Source: Flavobacteriales bacterium (lineage in GTDB: Bacteria; Bacteroidota; Bacteroidia; Flavobacteriales_F; PHOS-HE28). Taken from it: 64,000 nucleotides of DNA. The notes under the pieces are model-generated. The model saw only the letters and a program-made list of their open reading frames with translations. It searched no databases and was not told the DNA's origin. Below are positions 1 to 10,083 of the stretch, in pieces; the stretch's first letter is position 1, and each line of letters starts with the position of its first letter. The stretch lies in contig JADJCS010000008.1 in the NCBI GenBank assembly GCA_016703105.1, positions 62,001-126,000 on the forward strand. Reading direction: 5' to 3'. The translations under genes and the position numbers were made by a program.

Positions 1-232
1 GGAACGCCTTGCATTGCGGGATCAAGTTCAACATGTTCGCCTTCACCAGCTTCACCAAGAAGGCGCGGAAGTGCTTTCCCTTTTCGTGATCGCGCTCCAC
101 CAGCTTGGCGTCGGCCAGAATACCGTACAGTTCCTCGCTGCGGACGTTCACCGTCCGGGTGCTTTCCAGGTGCTGTTCAATGGCCTTGCTGATCCGCAAG
201 GCTTGCTGGATCTCGGCGGGGGTGATGGACAT
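1..232 (-). CDS. Hypothetical protein, truncated by window edge
   Basis: An open frame starts at the ATG at 232 and runs off the left edge without a stop, giving 77 residues beginning MSITPAEIQQALRISKAIEQ. It is charged, looks largely helical and has no signal peptide or membrane segment. I do not recognise the family. The composition and open frame look like real coding sequence, but the C-terminus is outside the window. Confidence 0.45.
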   Translation of the reverse strand, partial: MSITPAEIQQALRISKAIEQHLESTRTVNVRSEELYGILADAKLVERDHEKGKHFRAFLVKLVKANMLNLIPQCKAF

Positions 233-343
233 GGGCCGTAAAGGTCGGTCATAAACCGCCGAATGGTGCGGCACCCCCAAGAATAGCCCAGTAACATGGG
301 CTCCATTGGACCAGGATGCCTCCTCAACGGAGGCTCTCCTCCG

Positions 344-541
344 CTATTCCCTGACCACTGCGATGGATAGGGGATTTCCCCCTGAACGTGAGGTCATTAC
401 CGCGTAAGCTCGGGGCGCTGCGCCGAGGGTTCTTTTCAAGACCAGGTTGTCATGAGCATCGAGAACAACCACACTACCGACCATACCGAGGCCATTAGTG
501 GCCGCGATCACTGGCGAGGTTCCTAGGAAGCCGTGGACCAA
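344..541 (-). pseudogene. Possible remnant of a T9SS C-terminal sorting domain
   Basis: A 65-codon frame ends in SIAVVRE-stop and contains GSVVVLDAHDNLVLKRTLG. This resembles the last beta-strands of type A T9SS sorting domains, which usually end in a short V-[KR]-x motif, as other proteins here do (VVKE, KFVRE, RCVKE). No signal peptide or passenger domain precedes it, and the frame is lost upstream where the divergent delta-60 gene begins. It may be the tail of a deleted secreted protein or a chance frame. Confidence 0.25.
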
Positions 542-596
542 AGGAGGACGGCCCCGCTATCTTTCACCTACGCGGAACCAAACCCGGAAGATCCCC

Positions 597-2156
597 ATGC
601 GAACCCTCACGCTCATCACTGCTGTTGTCGCCATCGGAACATCCAGTGCGGTCGCCCAGTTACCCGGCGACTTGGACATCACTTTCTCCACGGATGGCTT
701 CGTTACCACCGAGATCCAACCGCCCAGCTGGGACAACGCCATGTGCATGGCATTGCAGCCGGACGGGCGGATCCTTGTTGCCGGGACTTCCACCCCTCCC
801 CAAATCGGCGGCAGCTATGTGTTGGCACTTGCGCGCTACATGCCCGACGGTACCCTTGACCCCTCCTTCGACTCCGATGGCAAGGTGACCACCGCCATCG
901 GCACCATGGATGATGCGCTTTATGCCATCGCAATCCAGCAGGATGGGAAGATCGTGGTAGGGGGGAGCTCCTTTGAGAATGGAAGTGGTTACCTGTTCCT
1001 GGTAGCGCGGTACAATGCAGACGGCAGCTTGGACAGTTCCTTCAATGGTGTTGGCTGGCGGATCGACGACATCGGCGTTGGGCCGGAGGATCGCATCTTT
1101 TCCATCGCACTACAAGCCGATGAGAAGATCGTGGTGGCCGGGCGTGCCAGCAGCGGCACCCATGAGGATATGGCGCTCGCCCGATACAACCCCGACGGTT
1201 CCTTGGACAATACCTTCAGTGGCGATGGCATAATTGTCTCGTCGGTAGGGAGCGGCAATGATGAAGCCTATGGCATGGTCGTGCAGCCAAATGGTCGTAT
1301 CGTGATCGCGGGATTTTCCGGTGATGGTACCGATGATGACTTCACTTTGGCGCGCTTTGATGCTGACGGCGCGCTCGATCCTTCGTTCGACTCCGATGGT
1401 ATCGTCACCACATCCTTCGGCCCCGGGATCGACCGCGCCTTTTCCATAGCGCTTCAGCCCGACGGCAGGATCGTCGCGGGCGGCATGGCATCCAATGGGC
1501 CGGAGATCAACTTCGCCCTGGTCCGTTACGGAACGGATGGTGATCTCGATCTTACGTTCAGCGACGATGGCAAGACCATCAACGGGTTCAGTGCGCTGTG
1601 CTTCGCCCGTTCGCTGGCTCTTATGCCTGATGGGCGAATCACCATCGGTGGCACATCCGGTTACGGCTTCATGGTGGCGCTGTACAACGCCGATGGTACG
1701 CCGGACATTAGTTTCAGTGGCGACGGTGTGCAGAGTACCTCCATCGAAGACAGCTACGGAAATGCCGTAGCCGTTCAAACCGATGGAAAGATCCTATTGG
1801 CAGGCACGGCCAACTTTCCTTCCGACCTCAACCACTTTGCGGTAGTGCGCTACATCACCAGTTTGAACATCGACGTGCTTGAACTAGGCGGCACCCATCA
1901 GGCTCCACTCATCTCTCCCAACCCGATCGGGCTGAACGCCACTTTGGAGTATGAACTGCGGTCTACCGAACGGATCACGATCAGGTTGGAGGATCTGGAA
2001 GGGAGAACCGTGAAGACCTATTTGAACGGGACCGTGCAAGCTGCCGGACCACAGCGGGTCGCACTGGAATTGTCCGATGCCATCGCCCCGGGCACATACC
2101 TGCTCACGATATCATCGGCGCAGGGAAGCGCGAGCGTACAGGTGGTGAAGGAATAA
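597..2156 (+). CDS. Secreted delta-60 repeat protein with T9SS sorting domain
   Basis: The protein has 519 residues. The ATG at 597 is chosen because it gives a clean signal peptide (MRTLTLITAVVAIGTSSAVAQ); an upstream in-frame extension lacks one. The body holds about seven delta-60-type repeats, each with a D-G-x-L-D-x-[ST]-F core followed by a strand ending in DG-[KR]-I-x-[VI]-[AG]-G (for example DGTLDPSFDSDGKVTT, DGSLDNTFSGDGII, DGALDPSFDSDGIV). This repeat is expected to fold as beta-propeller-like blades. The last 80 residues (SPNPIGLNATLEYEL to VQVVKE) are a T9SS type A sorting domain, so the protein is probably exported to the cell surface. Its ligand is unknown. Confidence 0.85.
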   Translation: MRTLTLITAVVAIGTSSAVAQLPGDLDITFSTDGFVTTEIQPPSWDNAMCMALQPDGRILVAGTSTPPQIGGSYVLALARYMPDGTLDPSFDSDGKVTTAIGTMDDALYAIAIQQDGKIVVGGSSFENGSGYLFLVARYNADGSLDSSFNGVGWRIDDIGVGPEDRIFSIALQADEKIVVAGRASSGTHEDMALARYNPDGSLDNTFSGDGIIVSSVGSGNDEAYGMVVQPNGRIVIAGFSGDGTDDDFTLARFDADGALDPSFDSDGIVTTSFGPGIDRAFSIALQPDGRIVAGGMASNGPEINFALVRYGTDGDLDLTFSDDGKTINGFSALCFARSLALMPDGRITIGGTSGYGFMVALYNADGTPDISFSGDGVQSTSIEDSYGNAVAVQTDGKILLAGTANFPSDLNHFAVVRYITSLNIDVLELGGTHQAPLISPNPIGLNATLEYELRSTERITIRLEDLEGRTVKTYLNGTVQAAGPQRVALELSDAIAPGTYLLTISSAQGSASVQVVKE

Positions 2157-2274
2157 GATCGTGTTGGCTAGCGCTATCGTGGTCGTGAACAGGTGAGGGC
2201 CACTGGCATTCTTAACATGTATCAACGGTGCATGGCACGTTCTTTCCTGCAATTTGGCCCCACCAATGGAACAC

Positions 2275-2808
2275 ATGAAGAAGATCAGCATTCCCATCGC
2301 CCTCGCCGCTATCATCGGCCTCTCGGCATTTGCGGTCATCAGCGGATCCAACTGGACCATCGATGATGGTTACTCCGTCAAGTTCATCAGCGAGCACCCT
2401 TCCGGTGAATTCAAGACGTTGACCGGCAAAGTGGTCTTTGATGAGAAGGACCTCGACGCGGCTGTTTTCGGCGTCACCATCGATGTCGGTTCGATCGACT
2501 GCGGCAACGACATGATGAGCAACCACGCCTTGGGCGAGCGATGGTTCGATGCGGCGAAATACCCCGCCATCATTTTTGTGAGCCAGGGCGCTACCAAGAC
2601 GGCCACGTGTTATGAGACCATCGGCAAGCTCACGATGAAGGGTGTCACCAAGGACCTCACGATCCCCTTCACCTTCACGCCCAACGAAACAGGCGGTGTG
2701 TTCACCGGCAAGTTCGATGTGAACCGCGTTGACTTCGGCGTGGGCACATCCGGTGGCAAAGTGCCCGATGTGATGAACATGGAGATCACCGTACCGGTGA
2801 AGAACTAG
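2275..2808 (+). CDS. YceI family periplasmic protein
   Basis: The protein has 177 residues from the ATG at 2275; the in-frame ATG at 2254 would add a non-signal extension. A signal segment (MKKISIPIALAAIIGLSAFA) is followed by the YceI lipocalin-like fold. Typical features are WTIDDGYSVKFISEHPSGEF, the conserved SxALGERWFDAAKYPAI block, a KLTMKGVTKDLTIPF strand and the late FDVNRVDFGVG motif. Family members bind isoprenoid or lipid-like ligands in the periplasm. The gene overlaps the convergent Gre-like gene by 23 bp. Function beyond the family assignment is not visible. Confidence 0.9.
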   Translation: MKKISIPIALAAIIGLSAFAVISGSNWTIDDGYSVKFISEHPSGEFKTLTGKVVFDEKDLDAAVFGVTIDVGSIDCGNDMMSNHALGERWFDAAKYPAIIFVSQGATKTATCYETIGKLTMKGVTKDLTIPFTFTPNETGGVFTGKFDVNRVDFGVGTSGGKVPDVMNMEITVPVKN

Positions 2809-3322
2809 AGGCATCGGGCCAGCTGATGGCGCGAACTTCCAATTCCTGCTGCGCGGCACCCAGCATCACGTTCACACGTTCGCCCACACGCTTGCCCATG
2901 AGCGCACGCGCGATCGGTGCCGTGAACGCGAAGCGCCCTTCGGCCACCGAAGCCTCGTCCACTCCCACGATGGTGAATGTGCGCTCCGTGCCTTGTTGCG
3001 GACCACTGCGATACGCAACGGTAACCATCACGCCGAAGCGGACGTCCATTGGCGGTTCTGCGCTGGGTTCTGATGGGCGTGCTGTGACGATGCGTTCGTT
3101 CAAGAGCGCGAGTCGGCCATCGATCTCCGCCTTCGCACGGCGGCGTTCGTCGTCGCTGCCTTGTGCATTCGCACGCTCCTGTTCCAGTTGGGTGCGTTCT
3201 TCCAGCAGAAGACGCATGCCGCGCGGCGTCACGTAGTTCGTCACGCCATCGGGCAGGGGAGCACGCGGCGGAATGAAGGGTGCCTCCTCTTGGTCGTCCT
3301 CTTTTACGAAGCCGCGGCTCAT
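2786..3322 (-). CDS. GreA/GreB-family transcription elongation factor-like protein
   Basis: The protein has 178 residues from the ATG at 3322 (MSRGFVKEDDQEEAPFI); longer in-frame starts would run into the neighbouring gene. Residues ~35-95 hold an N-terminal coiled coil (YVTPRGMRLLLEER, RRRAKAEIDGRLALLNERI). The C-terminal half matches the Gre FKBP-like domain (VRFGVMVTVAYRS, FTIVGVDEASVAEGRFAFTAPIARALMGKRVGERV). Gre factors act in the RNA polymerase secondary channel to rescue backtracked complexes. The GreB-type layout with an acidic N-terminal extension is common in Bacteroidota. Its 3' end overlaps yceI by 23 bp. Confidence 0.85.
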   Translation of the reverse strand: MSRGFVKEDDQEEAPFIPPRAPLPDGVTNYVTPRGMRLLLEERTQLEQERANAQGSDDERRRAKAEIDGRLALLNERIVTARPSEPSAEPPMDVRFGVMVTVAYRSGPQQGTERTFTIVGVDEASVAEGRFAFTAPIARALMGKRVGERVNVMLGAAQQELEVRAISWPDASSSSPVR

Positions 3323-3387
3323 GGGGCGAAGGTCGGATGCGTGAGGTCGGTGAGAAGACGACGGACCCGAACAGTAGAAGGGGGTCG

Positions 3388-3771
3388 CTAGATCGCCTGT
3401 CTCTTCCGCACCGCAAGCTGATAAACATACCCACCTGCGAAGACCACTCGCAATGCGATGGACGCCCACGCCAGCGGCTTCAGCATTCCACTCACGATCC
3501 AGTACACGTCGCAGCCCGTGGTGAAGAGCAGGTAGAAGAGCGTGCCCACGAGCACCGCCGATAGTGCGGGGCCATCGGCGCTGTTGCGCGCCATCAGGTT
3601 CATCAATCCGAAGGCGAAGCAGATGCCGCTCAAGCCTTTCACGATCACGAGGGCGGCCTCTCCGGGCGTCTCGATGAAGAGGTGTGCCGCAAAACCCGTG
3701 AAGAGAAAGAAGAACGCACCAAAGAGAACATGGAAGGCGCCCACGATGAGGAGGAAAAGGGGGCGTGGCAT
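3388..3771 (-). CDS. Small integral membrane protein
   Basis: The protein has 127 residues with four predicted transmembrane helices (around 5-27, 38-60, 70-90 and 98-118) and a short basic tail (AVRKRQAI). There is no catalytic motif. It lies 65 bp upstream of the Gre-like gene on the same strand. I cannot assign a family with confidence; it resembles small four-helix DUF membrane proteins of Bacteroidota. Confidence 0.65.
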   Translation of the reverse strand: MPRPLFLLIVGAFHVLFGAFFFLFTGFAAHLFIETPGEAALVIVKGLSGICFAFGLMNLMARNSADGPALSAVLVGTLFYLLFTTGCDVYWIVSGMLKPLAWASIALRVVFAGGYVYQLAVRKRQAI

Positions 3772-4030
3772 CGGGTGGCTGTTGCCGGGTTATTCACAGG
3801 AACGGTGCCAGCGTTCGAGTGCTGCCTCGGCTGGTCAAGGTAGAGAAAGCCGTGCATAGCCGGTTTCCCATCGAACCAGGATGACCGGGGCTTGTGTATG
3901 CTGCTGCGATCTTGCGGACACATCTACACCGCCCGGTGTTCTTCGGCTGGAAGAGTTGCGCGATGCACGTGACGTGACCAGTATCTGCCGACGAACACGG
4001 CGAACTACCTTGGCCGATGTGCTTGCGGAA

Positions 4031-5320
4031 ATGAGGCGCGATGTGAACAGATGGCTGCTGCTGGGCGGTATGGCATCGACGTGCGCAGGCGTGCTCGCTC
4101 AATCACCAGAGATCCAGTTGGCCGCTGGTGCGGTGTTCCCAACACACGAATCGTTGCTGAAGATCCCATCGGAATCACCGTTCGTTCTTCCCAAAGGAGA
4201 GCGCCTGCCAGCTCAGGTGGACCTCTCACCCTGGTTCCCGCCCCCGGGATCGCAGGGCGCGCGTAGCAGTTGCACAGGATGGGCTGTGGGCTACGGCCTT
4301 CGCAGTTACCAGGAGAACCGCCGGTTGCAGCGCAGGCCTTCGCCCGATTCGGCCGACGTGGCGCAGGCGTTCTCACCCGCATTCGTGTACGGCTACACCA
4401 TGCAATACCTCACCAAGGGCGATTGCGACCAAGGCACGGAACTGATCGCGGCCATCACCGTGGCCGTGGACAATGGTGTTTGTCGGTGGAGCACCTTGCC
4501 GTACGACACCTCGTTCACCGCTTGTCAGGACAGCATCCCGGTCAGCGCGTTCGCCGAGGCTGAGCGACACCGCATGCGGAACCCGGTCGGTCTGGAACTC
4601 ACCAACACGGTGCAGTGGAAGCATCACCTCTTCAATGCTCGGCCCGTCCTCGTGGGCCTCAGCATCGATAAGCGATTCCTGCTGGACGGTCGCGCAGCGA
4701 GTGGGAGTGGCACCGACTTCATCTGGCAAGGCCCTGATACCCTCGATCCCGATCTGGTGATCATAGGGCATGCCGTTACCTGCGCCGGGTACGACGATGC
4801 GGACAGCAGTTTCCTAGTGCTCAATTCTTGGGGTTCCGGATGGGGGCGTGGCGGCTGGTGCCGCATTCCTTACCGCGTGATGGCGAAATGGTGCTATGGC
4901 GCCTTCGTGGTGGATGAAGCGGCTGCGGGCCCGACGGCAGTGGCCAATTGCGTTCCAGCGGATAGAAAAGTGGATGAGGGAACGGTCCTTCGCGAGAGCT
5001 TCAAGAAAGGGCAGCACCAGGAATTCGAGGGGGTCCGGCTGTCCTGCCGTGATGTGAGCGACGGGGGTGAAGAGGTGACCGTTGAGTTCTCCGAGGACTT
5101 CGAAGGAGCATCTGTGCAGCGTTCCATCACATGCAGGCCCAACCAGCCGACGAACGTTCACCTCATCGGTCGGTGCTGGACCTACACCATCCGTCCACCG
5201 GGGCTGTTTGCCAGCAGGTCCAATCCGCGCATTCGATTCATCCTGCGGCACGCCGACCCCGGCAGCGATGCCTATATCCAAAGCGTTCTTCGTCGCGTCA
5301 AGCAGTGCCAGGCCCATTGA
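4031..5320 (+). CDS. Secreted papain-like (C1 family) cysteine protease
   Basis: The protein has 429 residues. The ATG at 4031 follows a GGAA element and opens a signal peptide (MRRDVNRWLLLGGMASTCAGVLAQ). The C1 catalytic layout is visible: an oxyanion Gln and active Cys in GSQGARSSCTGWAVGYGLRS, the active His in IIGHAVTCAGYDD, and the Asn in VLNSWGSGWGRGGWCRIPY. About 130 residues follow the protease domain with Cys-containing beta-like sequence. No T9SS tail is obvious. It is probably an exported peptidase; no propeptide resembling plant papain is evident. Confidence 0.85.
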   Translation: MRRDVNRWLLLGGMASTCAGVLAQSPEIQLAAGAVFPTHESLLKIPSESPFVLPKGERLPAQVDLSPWFPPPGSQGARSSCTGWAVGYGLRSYQENRRLQRRPSPDSADVAQAFSPAFVYGYTMQYLTKGDCDQGTELIAAITVAVDNGVCRWSTLPYDTSFTACQDSIPVSAFAEAERHRMRNPVGLELTNTVQWKHHLFNARPVLVGLSIDKRFLLDGRAASGSGTDFIWQGPDTLDPDLVIIGHAVTCAGYDDADSSFLVLNSWGSGWGRGGWCRIPYRVMAKWCYGAFVVDEAAAGPTAVANCVPADRKVDEGTVLRESFKKGQHQEFEGVRLSCRDVSDGGEEVTVEFSEDFEGASVQRSITCRPNQPTNVHLIGRCWTYTIRPPGLFASRSNPRIRFILRHADPGSDAYIQSVLRRVKQCQAH

Positions 5321-5338
5321 TCGATCCAACGTCACCGA

Positions 5339-6942
5339 TCAAGCGGTGCGTTCGACGAACCACATCTCCATCTCGCCCTTGCCTTTGGCATCTATCGATC
5401 CACGCGCGGTGAGGATGAGCCCGGGCACATCCTTGATCAGCTCGTAGGTGGATCGGCTGATGTTCACGCGGCCGGACCTGCAGCCATGTAAGCGTCGCCG
5501 ATGGTCTTGATCTTCTCGATCCGGTATTTCTCCATGATCGCATCGAAGCCCTTGAAGCAATGGTCGATCTCGGCCACCAGCTCGGCTGCGGTGAGCTTCT
5601 CGCTCATGGCGGTGAAGCCCTTGAAATCCGAGAACAGGATCGTGGCCACCTCGAACTCCTTGACGTCGGCATAGCCCTTCTGCTTCAGCTCCGCTGCCAC
5701 CTCTTCCGGCAGGATGTTGTGCAGCAGGCCCTCACTGATGTCCTTCTCCTTCCGGATGGCAGCGCGCGATCGATGCACGATGCGCAAACGGCTCCAGAGT
5801 GCAACAGCGCTCAGCAGGACGATGATCCCGCCGGAGAGGTAGAGGTTGCGCGTGCGGCGCAACTGTTCCTGGCGCAGCGAGGATTCCAAGTTGGCCGCCC
5901 GCAATTCCTGGTTGTCGCGTTCCTTCTTCTCGGTCTCGTATTTCTCGCGCATCTCCGTCACCGCCTTGATCCGGTCGCTGTCCAGGATGCTGTCATGAAG
6001 CAGCAGGTAGCGATCCAGCTGGTCGTAGGCATCGTTCCTCGGGGAGCGCTCGCGCAGGATCTGGGCGAGACCATGGGTGGCATCGGCTTCGCCTTGCAGG
6101 TAGCCGGAGGCAGCGGCCAGGGCAATGGCCGAATCCTGGTAGGCGATGGCCTTCTCCAGGTTGCCGAGGTCCTTGTGGATGCCTCCCAGGTTCTGGTAGC
6201 AGTGCACCAATCGATCGGAGAAGCCGCCTACGCGCAGGAGGTCACGCACCTCTTCATAGTTCTTCCGGGCGGCTTGAAGTTCACCCGTCATGGCGTGTAT
6301 CGTGGCCATGTTGAGCATGCCCTGGATCATGTTCTCGCTGGAGCCGTGTCTGCGCGCTTCCTCGTAGGCGCTCTGGAAAAGCGCCATGGCGTCTTCCAAG
6401 CTCCCCAAGCTGGCCACGGCGATGCCATGATTGCAGCGCACCTCGCTCAGGTCCGTCCCCGCCAGCGGGCCGCTTCGGGCACGTTCGTATGCCAGCTTGC
6501 ACACCGAATCAACACGTGCGAATTCCCCGAGGCTGAGTTGCACATTGGTGAGGTAGCGGTAATAGTCCTTCTGCACCAGCGCCGGGCACCCGCCGATACG
6601 TGCGAAGCGGTCATCGAGGAAGAGCGATGCCGCTGAATCCACCGCGCCCGATCGGTCCAGGTAATTGGCAAGCAGCGATCGGATGTGGAGGGCCTTGCAC
6701 GGGTCGCTCGCACCATCCAGCAGACGCGAAGCACGCCGGGCCAGATCGGCCGCGCGACGCGCATCGTCCTGCTTGTGCTCGGAGAGCTCGGTCAGCACGC
6801 TATCCGCCCATCGTAGTTCCGGATCCATCTGCGCGGTCAGCGATGGCGCAGCCGACGCGAGCAGGACCAGTAGCCCTGCTCGCGCAACCAGGATCGACAG
6901 CGTGGAACGCGACTCCGATCCGTTACGCCCTGATGCCACCAC
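5339..6942 (-). pseudogene. TPR-adenylate/guanylate cyclase with internal deletion in the cyclase domain
   Basis: The coding order is a signal-like hydrophobic stretch (VARAGLLVLLASAAPSLTAQ), TPR repeats over ~60-330, a transmembrane helix (LYLSGGIIVLLSAVALWS) and a class III cyclase domain. The first half of the cyclase is intact (ILFSDFKGFTAMSEKL with metal Asp, KIKTIGDAYMAAG). The frame then stops at 5464. The last part of the same domain (VNISRSTYELIKD, GSIDAKGKGEMEMWFVE) resumes in another frame down to 5339. Roughly 70-80 codons between the two are absent, including the DTVN-x3-SRM region that supplies catalytic Asn and Arg. As drawn the product cannot be an active cyclase. The start is uncertain; GTG at 6942 is a guess, with further in-frame GTGs nearby. 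Confidence 0.75.
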
Positions 6943-7300
6943 CTGTGGACTTCGAGAAGGTGTAGACGGTGCCACTGGTTTGCCCTGTCGGAATGACTTG
7001 GATCTGCACCGCTGTGCTCCCGGGTGTCGCGGTCTTCTCGTTGATGCCGGTATCCACTGTGTAGATCACATTGCTGGGTGCCTTGTTGGCGCCGATCATG
7101 GTGATGAGCACCTGGCTCTGGTCGCTGCTCAATGCACAGGTGAACGAAGACGGGTCCAGGTTGACCGTGAACTGCACCTGGGTGCTGGACCCGCTGACCA
7201 AGCCGTTGACCCCGATGCCCGAGGGGTTCTGCGCGGAAGTGAATTTCACCGAGGTATCCACTCCTTTTGAATTGCCTGCTTGTAGGTTGCTGAGGGCCAT
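6923..7300 (-). CDS. Hypothetical protein, 125 aa
   Basis: The frame starts at the ATG at 7300 and encodes a Ser/Thr/Val-rich, probably all-beta protein (MALSNLQAGNSKGVDTSVKF) with no signal peptide, no membrane helix and one Cys. It ends a few bases inside the start region of the downstream TPR-cyclase gene, so the two are likely co-transcribed. I do not recognise a family. The beta-rich composition could fit a small immunoglobulin-like or adhesin-like fold, but that is only an impression. Confidence 0.6.
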   Translation of the reverse strand: MALSNLQAGNSKGVDTSVKFTSAQNPSGIGVNGLVSGSSTQVQFTVNLDPSSFTCALSSDQSQVLITMIGANKAPSNVIYTVDTGINEKTATPGSTAVQIQVIPTGQTSGTVYTFSKSTGGGIRA

Positions 7301-7478
7301 GGGCTAGGGGTTGGTTTGGGTAGGTGAAGCTAGAGGAAATTATGGGCTGGCCAATGGAATAGGCCCAGCCCGATCAGATGCCACAGCGCATGCGCGGATC
7401 GGACGAGACGGCGCAAGGCATCCTTCTCAGCACGCGCTGGGCGCAACCTACTGCTTCAGCACAAGCTCGCCTTCCGCA

Positions 7479-10024
7479 TCACCGAGCTCGGGTCTCCTCG
7501 CCGGTGATGGAGATCTTGGAGCCTGTATGGACCATCCTCCCGCATGATACTCGCGCCAACCTATTCCTCACCATCCCCACCACCTTCTCCACCACATCCT
7601 CCACGCTGGGCTTGCTGAAGTAATCTCCATCGCTGCCGTATGCCGGGCGATGCGCTTTCGCGGTGAGCGTTGAAGGTGTGCTGTCGAGGTAGCGATAGCC
7701 ACCCTGCACTTCGAGGATCTGTTGGAGGATGTACGCTGGCGCCGCCGGGCACGTCCTCGTCCACCACCAGCAGGCGGCTGGTCTTCTTCACGCTCTCCAC
7801 GATGCTGTGGTGGTGGTCGAAGGGTAGGAGGGTCCGCACGTCGATCATCTCCACGTTGATGCCCAACTCGGCCAGGCGATCCGCCGCAACGTTGCACAAG
7901 TTGAAGGTGCTACCGTAGCTCACCAACGTAAGGTCATTGCCTTCGCGCACCACTTCGGGCACGCCGATGGGCACGGTGAACTCGCCGAGGTTGCTGGGCA
8001 GTTTCTCCTTGCTGCGGTAGCCGTTGAGGCATTCGATCACCAGCGCGGGATCATCGCTTTGCAGCAGTGTGTTGTACATGCCGGCGGCCTGCTGCATGTT
8101 GCGCGGCACGCACACCACCACGCCGCGCACGCTGTTGATGATCATGCCCATGGGGCTGCCGCTGTGCCACACGCCTTCGAGCCGGTGCCCGCGCGTGCGG
8201 ATGATGAGCGGGCATTTCTGGCCGCCCTTGGTGCGCCATTGCACGGTGGCCAGATCGTCGCTCATGCCTTGCAAGCAATAGAGCAGGTAATCGAGGTATT
8301 GGATCTCCGCCACCGGACGCAAGCCGCGCAGCGCCATGCCCATGCCCTGGCCAAGGATCGTTGCTTCGCGGATGCCGGTATCGCTCACGCGCAGCTCACC
8401 GAACTCGGCCTGCATGCCTTCCATGCCCTGGTTCACGTCGCCGATCTTGCCGGTGTCCTCACCGAAGGTCAAAAGCAAGGGTTCCTTCTCGAACAGTGCC
8501 TTGAAGTTGTCGCGGATGATGATGCGGCCATCGACCATTTCATCGGTGGCGTATTCCACCGGGACCTCACGCACGTTCAGGCAACTCATCGCACTCTGGC
8601 TGTAGAGGTGGCTGCCGTAGCGGTCGCCGTTCAAAGCCATCGCGTTGTGGATCCAGTCCATCAATGGCTGCCTGGCGATCGGGTCCGCACTGCTGGCGAG
8701 CAGTAGCGCCCGCCGCGCTGCGCTCACCACTTCCTTGCGCCCGGGGCTCATCTCCGGAACGGAGTTCCTTGACCATGTTGGTGATGGTCTCCGCCGTGTT
8801 CGACCCTTCCGGGAAACGTGCACCGGCAAGCGCTTCCATCAGGAAGGCCGCGTCGGTCAGCTCGGTCTTGATCTCGTCCTGGAACGCTTTCCACGCGGCC
8901 TTCTGTGCAGCGCGTGCAAGTGTCTTCGCGTTGGCTTCGATGGCATCCAACTCTTCCGCCGTGGCGATCGTTTCGCCACCGGGGCGTGCGCTCAGGATCC
9001 ACTCACGGAACTTCACATTGCAGTCGTACACCTTGTACCAATCGAGCAAAGGCACCTCCTCTTTTCGCACACCGGTCTTGTCGTCGCGGATCCAGTCGGT
9101 CACGCTGTTCTTATAGCGCTCGTGACTGCCGCTGGTGCTGTGACCCTGTGGTTGTGTGATCTCTTCCACATGGATGAGGCAGGGCACTTGCTCCTCCCGG
9201 CAGAGCGCGATCGCCTCTTCGTAGGTCTTGTTCAGGTGCACGTAGTCCCAGCCGCGCGTCTTGTGGATGCGCAAGCCGTTCGTGCCTTCTTCCTTTTGGA
9301 AACCAGCAAGCACCTTGCTGATGCTGCCCTTGGTGGTCTGGTAGGCCTTGCTCACGCTGATGCCCCAACCATCGTCCCATACGCTCATGGCCATGGGCAC
9401 TTGCAGCACACCGGCGGCATTGATGGTCTCCCAGAAATGTCCTTCGCTGGTGCTCGCATCACCGATCGTTCCGAAGGCGACCTCATTGCCTTTGTCGCTC
9501 AGGTGCGTGTAGCCATGAAGCGCCTTGTTGTTGCGGAAGACCTTGCTGGCTTGTGCGAGCCCGAGCAGTCGCGGCATCTGTCCTGCCGTGGGAGAGATGT
9601 CCGGTGAAGAGTTCGGCTGCGCCATCAGGTCCTTCCACTCGCCGTTCTCATCGAGCGAGCGTGTTGCGAAGTGACCGTTCATGCTGCGTCCGGCGCTGCT
9701 GGGATCGGCGTTCACGTCGGCGTGTGCGTAGAGCTGCGCGAACCATTGCTGCACGGTGAGCTCGCCGATGGCGAACATGAAGGTCATATCGCGGTAGTAG
9801 CCACTGCGCCAATCGCCTTTGCGGAACTGCTTGGCCATGCACACCTGCGCCAGTTCCTTGCCATCACCGAAGATCCCGAACTTGGCTTTGCCGCCAAGCA
9901 CTTCCTTGCGACCGATCAGGCTGGCTTCGCGACTGATGACGCAGAGTTCATAGTCACGCAAGATCTCCTCCTTCAGTTCGTTCAGGAGAGACGATGCTTC
10001 CGGTGCTGTCTTGGTGCGGGTCAT
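7479..10024 (-). CDS. Single-chain 2-oxoacid dehydrogenase E1 (alpha-beta fusion), frameshifted
   Basis: This is a thiamine-diphosphate E1 component of the branched-chain or related 2-oxoacid dehydrogenase complex, in the one-polypeptide form common in Bacteroidota. The alpha half starts at the ATG at 10024 and shows the TPP region (GTIGDASTSEGHFWETINAAG, VWDDGWGISVSKAYQT). The beta half shows FGEDTGKIGDVNQGMEGMQ, ATILGQGMGMALRGLRP, VIIRTRGHRLEGVWHSGSPMG-type signatures and LLVVDEDVPGGA. Three frames are needed: alpha to ~8755, beta to ~7735, then a last segment (QGGYRYLDSTPSTLTAKAHRP, SDGDYFSKPSVEDVVEKVVGMV). I treat the shifts as probable sequence errors because all parts are well conserved. 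The exact C-terminal stop (7479 or 7561) is uncertain. Confidence 0.85.
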
Positions 10025-10071
10025 GGCAAGGCGGTACGTGGCGAAGTTAGGGGCGACAAGGGTGAGAGAAA

Positions 10072-10079
10072 TAGGTTTG
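10072..10079 (+). promoter_or_regulatory. Bacteroidota-type -7 element (TAGGTTTG) just before a start codon
   Basis: TAGGTTTG matches the Bacteroidota promoter consensus TAnnTTTG and ends only 4 bases before the ATG at 10084. A start site about 5-7 nt downstream would fall at or next to the ATG, giving a leaderless or nearly leaderless mRNA. No convincing -33 TTTG is visible, so the call is tentative. Confidence 0.35.
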
Positions 10080-10083
10080 CACC

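Noticed and set aside
597..2156. Repeated segments as DNA-level tandem repeats
   Set aside because: The similarity is at the protein level (delta-60 repeats); the nucleotide sequences of the units differ too much to be a DNA repeat array.
7300..7479. Possible extra small gene between the beta-rich hypothetical gene and the E1 gene
   Set aside because: Frames here lack good starts and look like out-of-frame continuations of the E1 C-terminus.
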